A stretch of DNA of 11,186 bases, from the NCBI GenBank assembly GCA_023407575.1, contig JAEYLX010000012.1, forward strand, positions 1 to 11,186. Reading direction: 5' to 3'. Below, piece by piece: positions 1 through 7,400 of the stretch (position 1 is its first letter; each line of letters opens with the position of its first letter). Made by a program: the position numbers and the translations under genes. A model generated the notes under the pieces. That model was given only the letters and a program-made list of their open reading frames with translations. It was not told the DNA's origin and searched no databases. This DNA comes from Bacillota bacterium (GTDB lineage Bacteria > Bacillota > Clostridia > Lachnospirales > Lachnospiraceae).

Positions 1-48
1 GCCAGCCAGTATAGAGACCGGGCTGGCGACGGGGATCAAGTCCGGTCT
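1..48. repeat. Two overlapping inverted repeats downstream of the hydrolase gene
   Basis: GCCAGCC at 1-7 pairs perfectly with GGCTGGC at 21-27. AGACCGG at 15-21 pairs perfectly with CCGGTCT at 42-48, whose last base lies in the stop codon of the hydrolase gene. The right-hand arm of the first hairpin shares base 21 with the second, so the two compete. They sit where a transcription terminator for the minus-strand gene would be, but no T-run follows on that strand, so intrinsic termination is only a guess. No coding sequence is visible in 1-47. Confidence 0.3.
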
Positions 49-761
49 TATTCTGTGACTGGCAGCGCCATAACGTCTTTGGTCGTCATAATCTCGGCAA
101 ACACATCGGCAACACCAGCTAATGCCGCACGTTGCAGCGCTTTGCGGTCCACCACGCCACCCTGACCATCATCCAGATCGCGTGTTGCTGTCGCATCTTC
201 AGGGATAATCACGTTATAGCCCAGCGGAACAGCGTCACGTGCGGTAGAGGAAATGCACATGTGCGTCATCAGGCCAATGACTATCACCTTTTTGATCCCT
301 TTTTTCTTTAATTGCGCATCCAGATCGGTGCCAACAAAAGAGCTCGGGGTCGCTTTGGTGATAATGGCATCGCGTGCAGAAGGCTGTAGGTCTTGATGGA
401 ACTTGGCATAAACAGACCCTTCGGCAAACAGCGGGCTATCCTTTGGCGCTATATGGCGCACGAAGTACACCGGCATCCCCTTTTGATGGGCATAGCTAAC
501 CAGCTTTTGACTGTTCTTCAGTACCTTATCTCCATCAGGGATCACCATCTGACCACGAAAATCTTTACCTGCGTAATATTCGTTTTGGATATCCACCACG
601 ATTAACGCCGTTTGTGAGGCGGATAAAGACGAAGTCGCCGTTGCGCCTGTCATTGCACGAATGGTTTTGCTATTCGTGCCGGTCGTTTCCTGCGCGCTAG
701 CATAAGTGGAAAAAGTGCTCATCATGCCGATCAGCAATGCTGTACGAAAAAATGGTTTCAT
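48..761 (-). CDS. Exported isochorismatase-family cysteine hydrolase
   Basis: This encodes a 237-aa protein of the isochorismatase-like (cysteine hydrolase) superfamily, whose members cleave isochorismate, nicotinamide or other amides and vinyl ethers. The catalytic triad is visible: Asp57 in VVDIQNEY, Lys136 in ITKATPSS and Cys169 in GLMTHMCISSTARDA. Residues 1-23 form a signal peptide (MKPF start, hydrophobic core, ASA before QE), so the enzyme should be periplasmic, which is less usual than the cytosolic members. The start at 761 is chosen over the upstream ATG at 797 because AGAAGGAG lies about 8 bases before it and the signal peptide begins there. It stops with TAA at 48-50. No regulator or pathway partner is adjacent, so the substrate cannot be named. 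Base composition fits an enterobacterium. The family is secure; the specific activity is unknown. Confidence 0.85.
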   Translation of the reverse strand: MKPFFRTALLIGMMSTFSTYASAQETTGTNSKTIRAMTGATATSSLSASQTALIVVDIQNEYYAGKDFRGQMVIPDGDKVLKNSQKLVSYAHQKGMPVYFVRHIAPKDSPLFAEGSVYAKFHQDLQPSARDAIITKATPSSFVGTDLDAQLKKKGIKKVIVIGLMTHMCISSTARDAVPLGYNVIIPEDATATRDLDDGQGGVVDRKALQRAALAGVADVFAEIMTTKDVMALPVTE

Positions 762-808
762 CACGCGAACTCCTTCTGTGTTGTGTTCGGGAGCCATTAT
801 TCCGCACA

Positions 809-829
809 GTTGCTTACAGTATGAGTCAC
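809..829. promoter_or_regulatory. Imperfect 21-bp dyad, possible operator
   Basis: The stretch is an imperfect palindrome centred at 819, of the form GTnnCTnAnAnTnTnAGnnAC. It lies 48 bp upstream of the hydrolase start codon on the minus strand, where its promoter should be. Several hydrolase genes of this kind are controlled by HxlR- or MarR-type repressors that bind such dyads, but no regulator gene is in view. A clear -35/-10 pair could not be fixed. The role as an operator is inference only. Confidence 0.25.
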
Positions 830-922
830 CTGGAGAACCAATAACGATACTTTTGGGCCATTATGAGACGACATTTCGTGGTGGAATTTTCTTCTGCAAA
901 ACGGCATGCTTCAGCCTTCATC

Positions 923-954
923 GCCCGGTGGCGGCTACGCCTTACCGGGCCTAC
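923..954 (+). repeat. REP palindrome (enterobacterial type)
   Basis: GCCCGGT at 923-929 pairs with ACCGGGC at 944-950, with an inner GGC/GCC pair and the characteristic TT bulge, followed by CTAC at 951-954. This is the structure of enterobacterial REP (repetitive extragenic palindromic) elements. It has the same core as the copy at 1448-1475, differing at one base in the loop. It lies between the divergent hydrolase gene and the small membrane-protein gene. The rest of 762-990 shows no gene; the open frame running through it is not supported as coding. Confidence 0.85.
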
Positions 955-990
955 AGCCCACGCGGCGGCATCATTCGAAGGCATGTTGAT

Positions 991-1440
991 ATGGAAATCG
1001 TTTTGCGAAATAAATTCAGTTCATTGGGTATGTTGCTGGGAGGAATTGCACTCATTCTCTCAATCGTCCAGTTTTCATTCGGCCCGTTTTCTCCAAAGCC
1101 GCCAGCGCTTGAAGTTATGGTTGCTGAGAAGGTTTCGGCTGTAAAACAAGGGATAATTGCGGGGCTAAAGGGGGAGCGGCCTGCTGCACGGACAGAAAAA
1201 ACAACGGTCGATATCGACCGCATTCTTCTCAATGCCGGGATTATTCTCGCTGTTGTGGCTCTGGGGCTTTCGTTCATCGGAGGGATGTGCAAGGAGAGCC
1301 GTTGGGGGATCTCCGGGGCACTTCTTTTCTCAGGGCTAACGCTAATGTTCCATGCTGTGCTACTTGCATTCGGATTGATCGTCGCGGTGCTGTTGCTGTT
1401 ATTTATTCTCTCTCTGATAACCGGAGGGGCAGTAAGTTGA
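991..1440 (+). CDS. Small inner-membrane protein, 149 aa, function unknown
   Basis: The predicted 149-aa protein has hydrophobic segments at about residues 11-30, 78-98, 105-120 and 122-144, giving three or four membrane spans. A mostly polar, lysine- and arginine-containing stretch at 36-75 joins the first two. No enzyme motif is visible. Length and layout recall the uncharacterised enterobacterial YidI-type inner-membrane proteins, but this is from memory and tentative. The ATG at 991 is preferred because GAAGG lies nine bases upstream and the first membrane span follows directly; the same frame stays open back to 706, but that extension would cross a REP element and the antisense strand of the hydrolase gene. 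The gene converges on narV, and its TGA is eight bases before the REP pair. Nothing ties it to nitrate metabolism. Confidence 0.65.
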   Translation: MEIVLRNKFSSLGMLLGGIALILSIVQFSFGPFSPKPPALEVMVAEKVSAVKQGIIAGLKGERPAARTEKTTVDIDRILLNAGIILAVVALGLSFIGGMCKESRWGISGALLFSGLTLMFHAVLLAFGLIVAVLLLLFILSLITGGAVS

Positions 1441-1447
1441 CATTAAA

Positions 1448-1523
1448 GCCCGGTGGCAGCTACGCCTTACCGGGCCGACAGGTGCTTGAACGTAGGTCGG
1501 GTAAGGCGCAGCCGCCACCCGAC
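1448..1523. repeat. BIME: two REP palindromes in opposite orientation
   Basis: The first REP has GCCCGGT at 1448-1454 pairing with ACCGGGC at 1469-1475. The second, inverted, has GTCGGGT at 1496-1502 pairing with ACCCGAC at 1517-1523, preceded by GTAG at 1492-1495. Both contain the inner GGC/GCC pair. Such paired elements (bacterial interspersed mosaic elements) are typical of Enterobacteriaceae, lie between genes and are known in some cases to protect mRNA 3' ends or promote termination. This one fills almost the whole 87-bp gap between two convergent genes, so it probably serves the 3' ends of both. Confidence 0.85.
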
Positions 1524-1527
1524 AAAA

Positions 1528-2208
1528 TCAACGGCGCGATCTCACCACCTGATACCGACGGGTAAAATACTCAAACGGTGCGCTCCACACGTGCACCAGG
1601 CGGGTGAACGGGAAGATAAGGAAAATAGTCATCCCCAGCACCAGATGAACGCGGAAGATGGGGGCAACGCCACTCAACATTTCCGATGAGCCGCCCTTAA
1701 ACGTCACAATTCCCTGCGCCCAGCCGACCAGCTTCATCATCTCGCTTCCGTCAGGATACTGTGCGGAGAAGGGGATGGTGGTCAGCCCCAGAATGCACTG
1801 TATCAGCAGGATACTCATGATGATGATATCCGGCGTGGTGGAAGTGGCGCGCACCCGCTGGTTGAACAGGCGGCGAATCAGCAGCATGGACCCGCCAATC
1901 AGCGTCAGCACGCCGCAAATCCCCCCAGCAATCATGGCTAACTGCTGCTTAACCGCGACGGGTAAAAACCAGGCATACATCCAGTGCGGAGTTAGCATGC
2001 CGAACAGGTGTCCGAAGAAAATCCCCAGGATCCCAATGTGAAACAGGTTAGAGGCCCAGTTCATACCGCGTTTGCTGAGCATCTGGCTCGATGAGGCGCG
2101 CCAGGTGTATTGCCCGTAGTCGTAGCGCAACCAGCTGCCGAGGAAAAACACGGTGGCGCAGATGTAGGGGTAAATGTCATAGAAAAAGACGTTCAGGTAA
2201 TGTGTCAT
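1528..2208 (-). CDS. narV: Respiratory nitrate reductase gamma subunit, cytochrome b (NarV/NarI)
   Basis: This 226-aa integral membrane subunit oxidises quinol and passes electrons through two b hemes to the beta subunit. Heme ligands are visible as His57 and His67 (FHIGILGIFFGHLFG) and His188 and His206 (RVHLVLG and RLVHVWS), each one residue later than the four ligands of E. coli NarI (56, 66, 187, 205). About five hydrophobic segments agree with the family. The 226-aa length and a near-identical ending (YFTRRYQVVRSRR) resemble E. coli NarV, the NRZ isoenzyme subunit, so it is called narV. The ATG at 2206-2208 overlaps the narW stop by four bases (ATGA) and has GGAGG six bases upstream, which suggests translational coupling. 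It is the last gene of the operon, followed by a BIME. Codon use is enterobacterial. Confidence 0.93.
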   Translation of the reverse strand: MTHYLNVFFYDIYPYICATVFFLGSWLRYDYGQYTWRASSSQMLSKRGMNWASNLFHIGILGIFFGHLFGMLTPHWMYAWFLPVAVKQQLAMIAGGICGVLTLIGGSMLLIRRLFNQRVRATSTTPDIIIMSILLIQCILGLTTIPFSAQYPDGSEMMKLVGWAQGIVTFKGGSSEMLSGVAPIFRVHLVLGMTIFLIFPFTRLVHVWSAPFEYFTRRYQVVRSRR

Positions 2209-2900
2209 TTTGGGCCTCCGGCGCTGACGTCTACGTACTGCGGCGCGACGTCCTGGCTAAAGCGTCGTTGATAGTGCTGCATCGGCGAGCTGTCGCACGA
2301 TGTGGCGTTGTCTTCGATAAACTTGACCTGTTCCTCTTCCCAGACGGCGTCCAGCGCCTGGCGGGTATCATCGCGTTTCTCCGTGGCCACCTGTTTCGCC
2401 ACGCTGTCGCTGGAAAGCCGCGTTCCGGCCAACACCAGCAGGGCATCGAACAGCTGATAATGGGCCACGCCGCGCTGCTTCAGACGCCCGCCAATCAGCG
2501 CCAGGATAGGCGCGACGTTCTGCAACCCTTCGCGCGCCTCGTCGTCCGTAACGATGCTTAGGTACTCCAGATAGAGCGGCAGATAGTCCGGCAGTTCGCG
2601 GCAGTCAAGCTGTAGCCCGGCTTTCTCATACTGCCCCATGAGGTCAACCATCGCCTGACCGCGATCGCGAGATTCAGCGTGAACATGCTCGAACAGCAGC
2701 AGCGAGGTCGCGCGGCCACGTTCAAATACCTCGCACCACTCGGCCTGTTTATCCAGCAGCGGGGCGCTCAGGTGCTGACGGGCAAACGACAGCAGCATGG
2801 GGGCGTCCTGCTCAATGAGCGAAAGCGCTTCCTCGCGATTTTCCCACAGAGTCTCATCGGGATACTCAATCAGCAGCGCGATGATTTTGAGGATCTGCAT
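2205..2900 (-). CDS. narW: Nitrate reductase assembly chaperone (NarW/NarJ)
   Basis: This is a 231-aa cytoplasmic chaperone of the NarJ/TorD-like all-helical family. It is not part of the finished enzyme but holds apo-NarG-NarH until the molybdenum cofactor is inserted and the complex is attached to the membrane. It resembles E. coli NarW over its full length, notably LLDKQAEWCEVFERGR, HVHAESRDRGQAMVDL, CRELPDYLPLYLEYLS and the C-terminal RRFSQDVAPQYVDVSAGGPK. The ATG at 2898-2900 shares one base with the narH stop (TAATG) and has a purine-rich GGGAGGGAGAG just upstream, and the end overlaps narV by four bases, so the three genes are tightly coupled. It belongs to the enteric half, so it may be paired here with a NarG from another lineage. 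Confidence 0.93.
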   Translation of the reverse strand: MQILKIIALLIEYPDETLWENREEALSLIEQDAPMLLSFARQHLSAPLLDKQAEWCEVFERGRATSLLLFEHVHAESRDRGQAMVDLMGQYEKAGLQLDCRELPDYLPLYLEYLSIVTDDEAREGLQNVAPILALIGGRLKQRGVAHYQLFDALLVLAGTRLSSDSVAKQVATEKRDDTRQALDAVWEEEQVKFIEDNATSCDSSPMQHYQRRFSQDVAPQYVDVSAGGPK

Positions 2901-4444
2901 TACTCTCCCTCCCCATGTTCGCGCACCTCGGTGATGTTGATGGCATCAATCCGGCTGCTGTTGAAGAGGTTAAATTTGGTGTCAGAGCCGTGGCAGCCGT
3001 CGCCAAAAGTGAAGCCGCAGCCGTTACGTTCCGGGAAGGCATCGCGCGCCATTTCACGGTGGCTGGTGGGGATCACGAAACGATCCTCATAGTTGGCGAT
3101 GGCCAGATAGCGGTACATCTCTTCAACCTGTTCCACGGTAAGGCCTACCTCCTCAATCGCACGGGTGTCCGTGACGCCTTCTACCGTCTGGGAGCGCTTG
3201 TAGTGTCGCATCGCCATCATGCGTTTAAGGGCGCGCAGCACCGGACCGGTATCCCCCGCGCTAAGCATGTTCGCCAGGTACTGTACCGGGATGCGCAGGC
3301 TTTCCACCGCAGGCAGGACGCCGTCGCTCTGCGGCAGGCCGCCTGCGTCAGCGTAGGACTGGATCGGTGACAGCGGCGGCACATACCAGACCATCGGCAG
3401 GGTGCGGTACTCGGGGTGCAGCGGCAGGGCGAGCTTCCAGTCCATCGCCATTTTGTAGACCGGGGAGCGCTGGGCCGCATCAATCACGTTCTGCGGAATA
3501 CCCTGTTTCAGCGCTTCTTCAATCACCGCCGGGTCGTTCGGGTTGAGGAACACGTCGCACTGGCGTTCGTAGAGATCGGTTTCATGCTCGGTGCTGGCGG
3601 CCTCCTCAATACGGTCCGCGTCATACAGCAGCACGCCGAGATAGCGGATGCGCCCGACGCAGGTTTCCGAGCAGACGGTCGGCTGGCCGGATTCAATGCG
3701 CGGGTAGCAGAAGATGCATTTTTCTGACTTGCCGCTCTTCCAGTTGAAGTAGATCTTTTTGTACGGACAACCGCTGATGCACAGACGCCAGCCGCGGCAT
3801 TTGTCCTGATCAATCAGCACAATGCCGTCCTCTTCGCGCTTGTAAATGGCGCCGCTCGGGCAGGTGGCGACGCAGCTTGGGTTCAGGCAGTGCTCGCACA
3901 GGCGCGGCAGGTACATCATGAAGGTCTTTTCGAAGGCGCCGTAGATCTCCTTCTGCACTTGGTCGAAGTTGTAGTCGCGTGAGCGCTTGCTGAACTCCGA
4001 ACCGAGGATCTCCTCCCAGTTCGGGCCCCACTCGATCTTCTGCATGCGCTCGCCACTGATCAGCGAACGCGGGCGTGCGGTCGGCTGGTGCTGGCTGTCC
4101 TTGGCGGTGTGCAGGTTCTGGTAGTCGAAATCGAACGGCTCGTAGTAGTCGTCGATCTGCGGCAGGTCCGGGTTGGCGAAGATCTTGGCCAGCATGCGCC
4201 AGCGGCCACCCGCGCGTGGCACCAGCTTGCCGGCGCGGGTGCGCACCCAGCCGCCGTTCCACTTGTCCTGGTTCTCCCATTCCTTCGGGTAGCCGATGCC
4301 CGGCTTGGTTTCCACGTTGTTGAACCAGGCGTACTCGACGCCCTCGCGCGAGGTCCAGACGTTCTTGCAGGTGATCGAGCAGGTATGGCAGCCGATGCAC
4401 TTGTCCAGGTTCAGCACCATCGCGATCTGTGCACGGACCTTCAT
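2900..4444 (-). CDS. narH: Nitrate reductase beta subunit (NarH/NarY), mosaic of two lineages
   Basis: This 514-aa iron-sulfur subunit carries electrons from the gamma to the alpha subunit. All cluster ligands are present: Cys16, 19, 22, 26; Cys183, 186, 191, 195; Cys216, Trp219, Cys222, 226, where Trp replaces Cys as in the [3Fe-4S] cluster of this family; and Cys243, 246, 258, 262. The ATG at 4442-4444 overlaps the narG stop (TGATG) and has AAGGAGG about seven bases upstream; the GTG one codon earlier is less likely. The protein is a mosaic. Residues 1 to about 172 differ widely from recalled E. coli NarY (for example 59-88 and 150-172) and fit the Stenotrophomonas-type narG beside them. 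From about residue 174 (TFMMYLPRLC) to the end it is nearly identical to E. coli NarY, including the INITEVR terminus. The frame is unbroken. Function is certain; whether this hybrid exists in a cell is not. Confidence 0.93.
   Translation of the reverse strand: MKVRAQIAMVLNLDKCIGCHTCSITCKNVWTSREGVEYAWFNNVETKPGIGYPKEWENQDKWNGGWVRTRAGKLVPRAGGRWRMLAKIFANPDLPQIDDYYEPFDFDYQNLHTAKDSQHQPTARPRSLISGERMQKIEWGPNWEEILGSEFSKRSRDYNFDQVQKEIYGAFEKTFMMYLPRLCEHCLNPSCVATCPSGAIYKREEDGIVLIDQDKCRGWRLCISGCPYKKIYFNWKSGKSEKCIFCYPRIESGQPTVCSETCVGRIRYLGVLLYDADRIEEAASTEHETDLYERQCDVFLNPNDPAVIEEALKQGIPQNVIDAAQRSPVYKMAMDWKLALPLHPEYRTLPMVWYVPPLSPIQSYADAGGLPQSDGVLPAVESLRIPVQYLANMLSAGDTGPVLRALKRMMAMRHYKRSQTVEGVTDTRAIEEVGLTVEQVEEMYRYLAIANYEDRFVIPTSHREMARDAFPERNGCGFTFGDGCHGSDTKFNLFNSSRIDAINITEVREHGEGE
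3850..3930. other. Lineage junction inside narH (chimera or recombination point)
   Basis: On the minus strand, codons upstream of about 3930 (such as GTG CAG AAG GAG ATC TAC GGC GCC) are of high-GC Stenotrophomonas type. Codons beyond about 3850 (such as ATT GTG CTG ATT GAT CAG GAC AAA) are enteric, and the protein becomes nearly identical to E. coli NarY. Between them lies a stretch coding for MMYLPRLCEHCLNP, the second cysteine group, which is almost invariant in the family, so both parents would share nearly the same bases. The exact breakpoint cannot be placed within it. The lineage switch is well supported by flanking repeats and gene types; its cause is not known. Confidence 0.75.
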
Positions 4445-7400
4445 CACACCACCTCCTTTACAGCTGCAGGTACTGCCTCATCGTCCAGCCAATCGATCTT
4501 GTCCATCTTTCGCACGATCACGAACTCGTCGCGGTTGGTTCCGCAGGTGCCGTAGTAGTTGAAGCCATAGGCCAGCTGCGCGTAGCCGCCGATCATGTGG
4601 GTCGGCTTGAGCACGATGCGGGTCACCGAGTTGTGGATGCCGCCGCGGGTGCCGGAAATCTCCGAGCCCGGCACGTTGATGATGCGTTCCTGCGCGTGGT
4701 ACATCATCGCCATGCCCGGCATCACGCGCTGGCTGACCACCGCACGCGCGGCGATCGCACCGTTGACGTTGAACAGCTCGATCCAGTCGTTGTCGACGAT
4801 GCCGGCACTGCGCGCGTCGTCCTCGCTGATCCACACGATCGGACCACCGCGCGACAGCGTCTGCATGATCAGGTTGTCGCTGTAGGTGCTGTGGATGCCC
4901 CACTTCTGGTGCGGGGTGATCCAGTTCAGCACGATCTCCTTGTTGCCGTTCGGGCGCTGGTTCAGCAGCGGCTCCACCGTGCGCGTGTTGACGGGCGGGC
5001 GATAGCTCATGAAGGCCTCGCCGAAGTCGATCATCCATTCGTGGTCCTGGTAGAACTGCTGGCGACCGGTCACCGTGCGCCACGGAATCAGCTCGTGCAC
5101 GTTGGTATAGCCGGCGTTGTAGCTGACGTTGTCATCTTCCAGGCCCGACCAGATCGGCGAGGAAATGATCTTGCGCGGCTGTGCCTGGATGTCACGGAAG
5201 CGGATCGCCTCGTGCTCCTTGCCCACTGCCAGGTGAGTGTGCTCCCGGCCGGTGAAGGTGCCCAGCGATTCCCACGCCTTCACTGCCACGTGGCCGTTGG
5301 TTTCCGGCGCCAGATGCAGGATCACTTCGGCCGCGTCGATCGCGGTCGAGATGGCCGGGCGGCCCTGGCTTACGCCTTCTTCGTGCACGGTGTGGTTCAA
5401 CTTGCCGAGGAACTCGACCTCGTGCCTGGTATCCCAGCTCATGCCCTTGCCGCCGTTGCCCTGCTTGTCCAGCAGCGGGCCGAGCGAGGTGAACTTGCGG
5501 TACAGGTTCGGGTAGTCACGCTCCACCACCGTCATCGACGGCATGGTCTGGCCCGGAATGGCCTCGCACTCGCCCTTCTTCCAGTCGGCCACGCCGAACG
5601 GCATGCCCAGCTCGTTGGGGGTGTCGTGCAGGGTCGGCACCAGCACCAGGTCCTTCTCCACGCCCAGCACGCCCGGCGCCATCTCGCTCACGGTGCGGGC
5701 CACCTCCTTGAAGATGTCCCAGTCGCTGCGCGATTCCCACGCAGGGTCCACCGCCTTGGACAGCGGGTGGATGAACGGGTGCATGTCCGAGGTGTTGAGG
5801 TCGTCCTTCTCGTACCAGGTTGCCGTCGGCAGCACGATGTCCGAGTACAGCGCGGTGGTGCACATGCGGAAGTCGAGCGTGACCAGCAGGTCCAGCTTGC
5901 CTTCCGGCGCGTCGTCGCGCCACTTCACCTCCTGCGGCTTCACTGCGCCCATTTCGCCCAGGTCCTTGCCCTGCAGCCCGTGGCGCGTACCCAGCAGGTG
6001 CCGCAGCATGTACTCGTGGCCCTTGCCCGAGGAACCGAGCAGGTTCGAGCGCCAGATGAACATCATGCGCGGGTGGTTCTGGCTGGCGTCCGGGTCGGCG
6101 AAGGCGAAGTCCAGCGAGCCATCCTTGAACTTGCCCAGCGCGTAGTCCGCCGGGGCCACGCCGGCCGCTTCGGCCTCGCGTACCAACTGCAGCGGGTTGC
6201 GGTCCAGCTGCGGGGTGCTCGGCAGCCAGCCCATGCGCACCGCGCGCAGGTTCAGGTCGGCCAGGCTGCCGCTGTACTTGCGGGCATCGGCCAGCGGCGA
6301 CAGCAGCTCGTCCACCTGCAGCTTCTCGTAACGCCACTGCCCGGTGTTGAAATAGAAGAACGAGGTGCCGTTCATGTGGCGCGGCGGCTTGCTCCAGTCC
6401 AGGCCGAACGCGAGCGGCTGCCAGCCGGTCTGCGGGCGCAGCTTCTCCTGGCCCACGTAATGCGCCCAGCCGCCGCCGGTCTGGCCCACGCAACCACACA
6501 TGATCAGCATGTTGATCAGGCCGCGGTAGTTCATGTCGTTGTGGAACCAGTGGTTCATGCCCGCGCCGACGATGATCATCGAGCGGCCGTGGGTCTTGTC
6601 GGCGGTACGCGCGAACTCGCGGGCGATCTCGATCACCTCGGCGCGCGACACGCCGGTGATGCGCTCCTGCCACGCCGGCGTGCCCGGCACCCTGTCATCG
6701 AAGCTCGATGCCACGTTGCCGCCGCCAAAGCCACGGTCCACGCCGTACTGGGCCAGCAGCAGGTCGTAGACCGTGGCCACCAGCGTCTCGCCGCCGTCGA
6801 CCGTGGCCAGGCGGCGCACCGGAATGTTGCGGTCCAGTACGTCTTCGGCCGGTGCGGCGGTCCAGCCGTCGCTTTCAATGCCACCGAAGTACGGGAAGCT
6901 CACCGCCTCGATGCCGTCGTTGGCGTCGGACAAGCTCAGGCGCAGGCGCGTGTCGGCGCCATTGCTGGCCTTCTCTTCGATGTTCCAGCGGCCCTTTTCA
7001 CCCCAGCGGAAACCGATCGAGCCATTGGGCACCACGATCTGGCCGCTGTTCTCGTCGTAGGCCAGGGTCTTCCAGTCCGGGTTGTTGGCTTCACCCAGCC
7101 CGCCCAGCTCACTGGCGCGCAGGAAGCGGCCCGCCACCAGGCGGCCATCGTCGCGGCGCTCCAGGCGCACCAGCATCGGCATGTCCGAGTACTGGCGGCA
7201 GTAGTCCTGGAAATACTGCGAGGGCGAATCGACATGGAACTCACGCAGGATCACATGGCCGAACGCAAACGCCAGCGCAGCGTCGGTGCCCTGCTTGGGG
7301 TGCAGCCAGTGGTCGGTCAGCTTGGCCAGCTCGGAATAGTCCGGGCAGATCGCCACCGTCTTGGTGCCGTTGTAGCGCGCTTCGGTGAAGAAGTGCGCAT

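Noticed and set aside
706..1440. A longer version of the small membrane protein starting at 706
   Set aside because: The extension overlaps the hydrolase gene antisense and reads through a REP palindrome; the ATG at 991 has a plausible ribosome-binding site and begins next to the first membrane span.
3210..4400. Minus-strand open frames in other phases within narH (3217-3483, 3523-3813, 3810-4400) as separate genes or signs of a frameshift
   Set aside because: narH is continuous in one frame with all ligands in place; the others are shadows rich in arginine and alanine.
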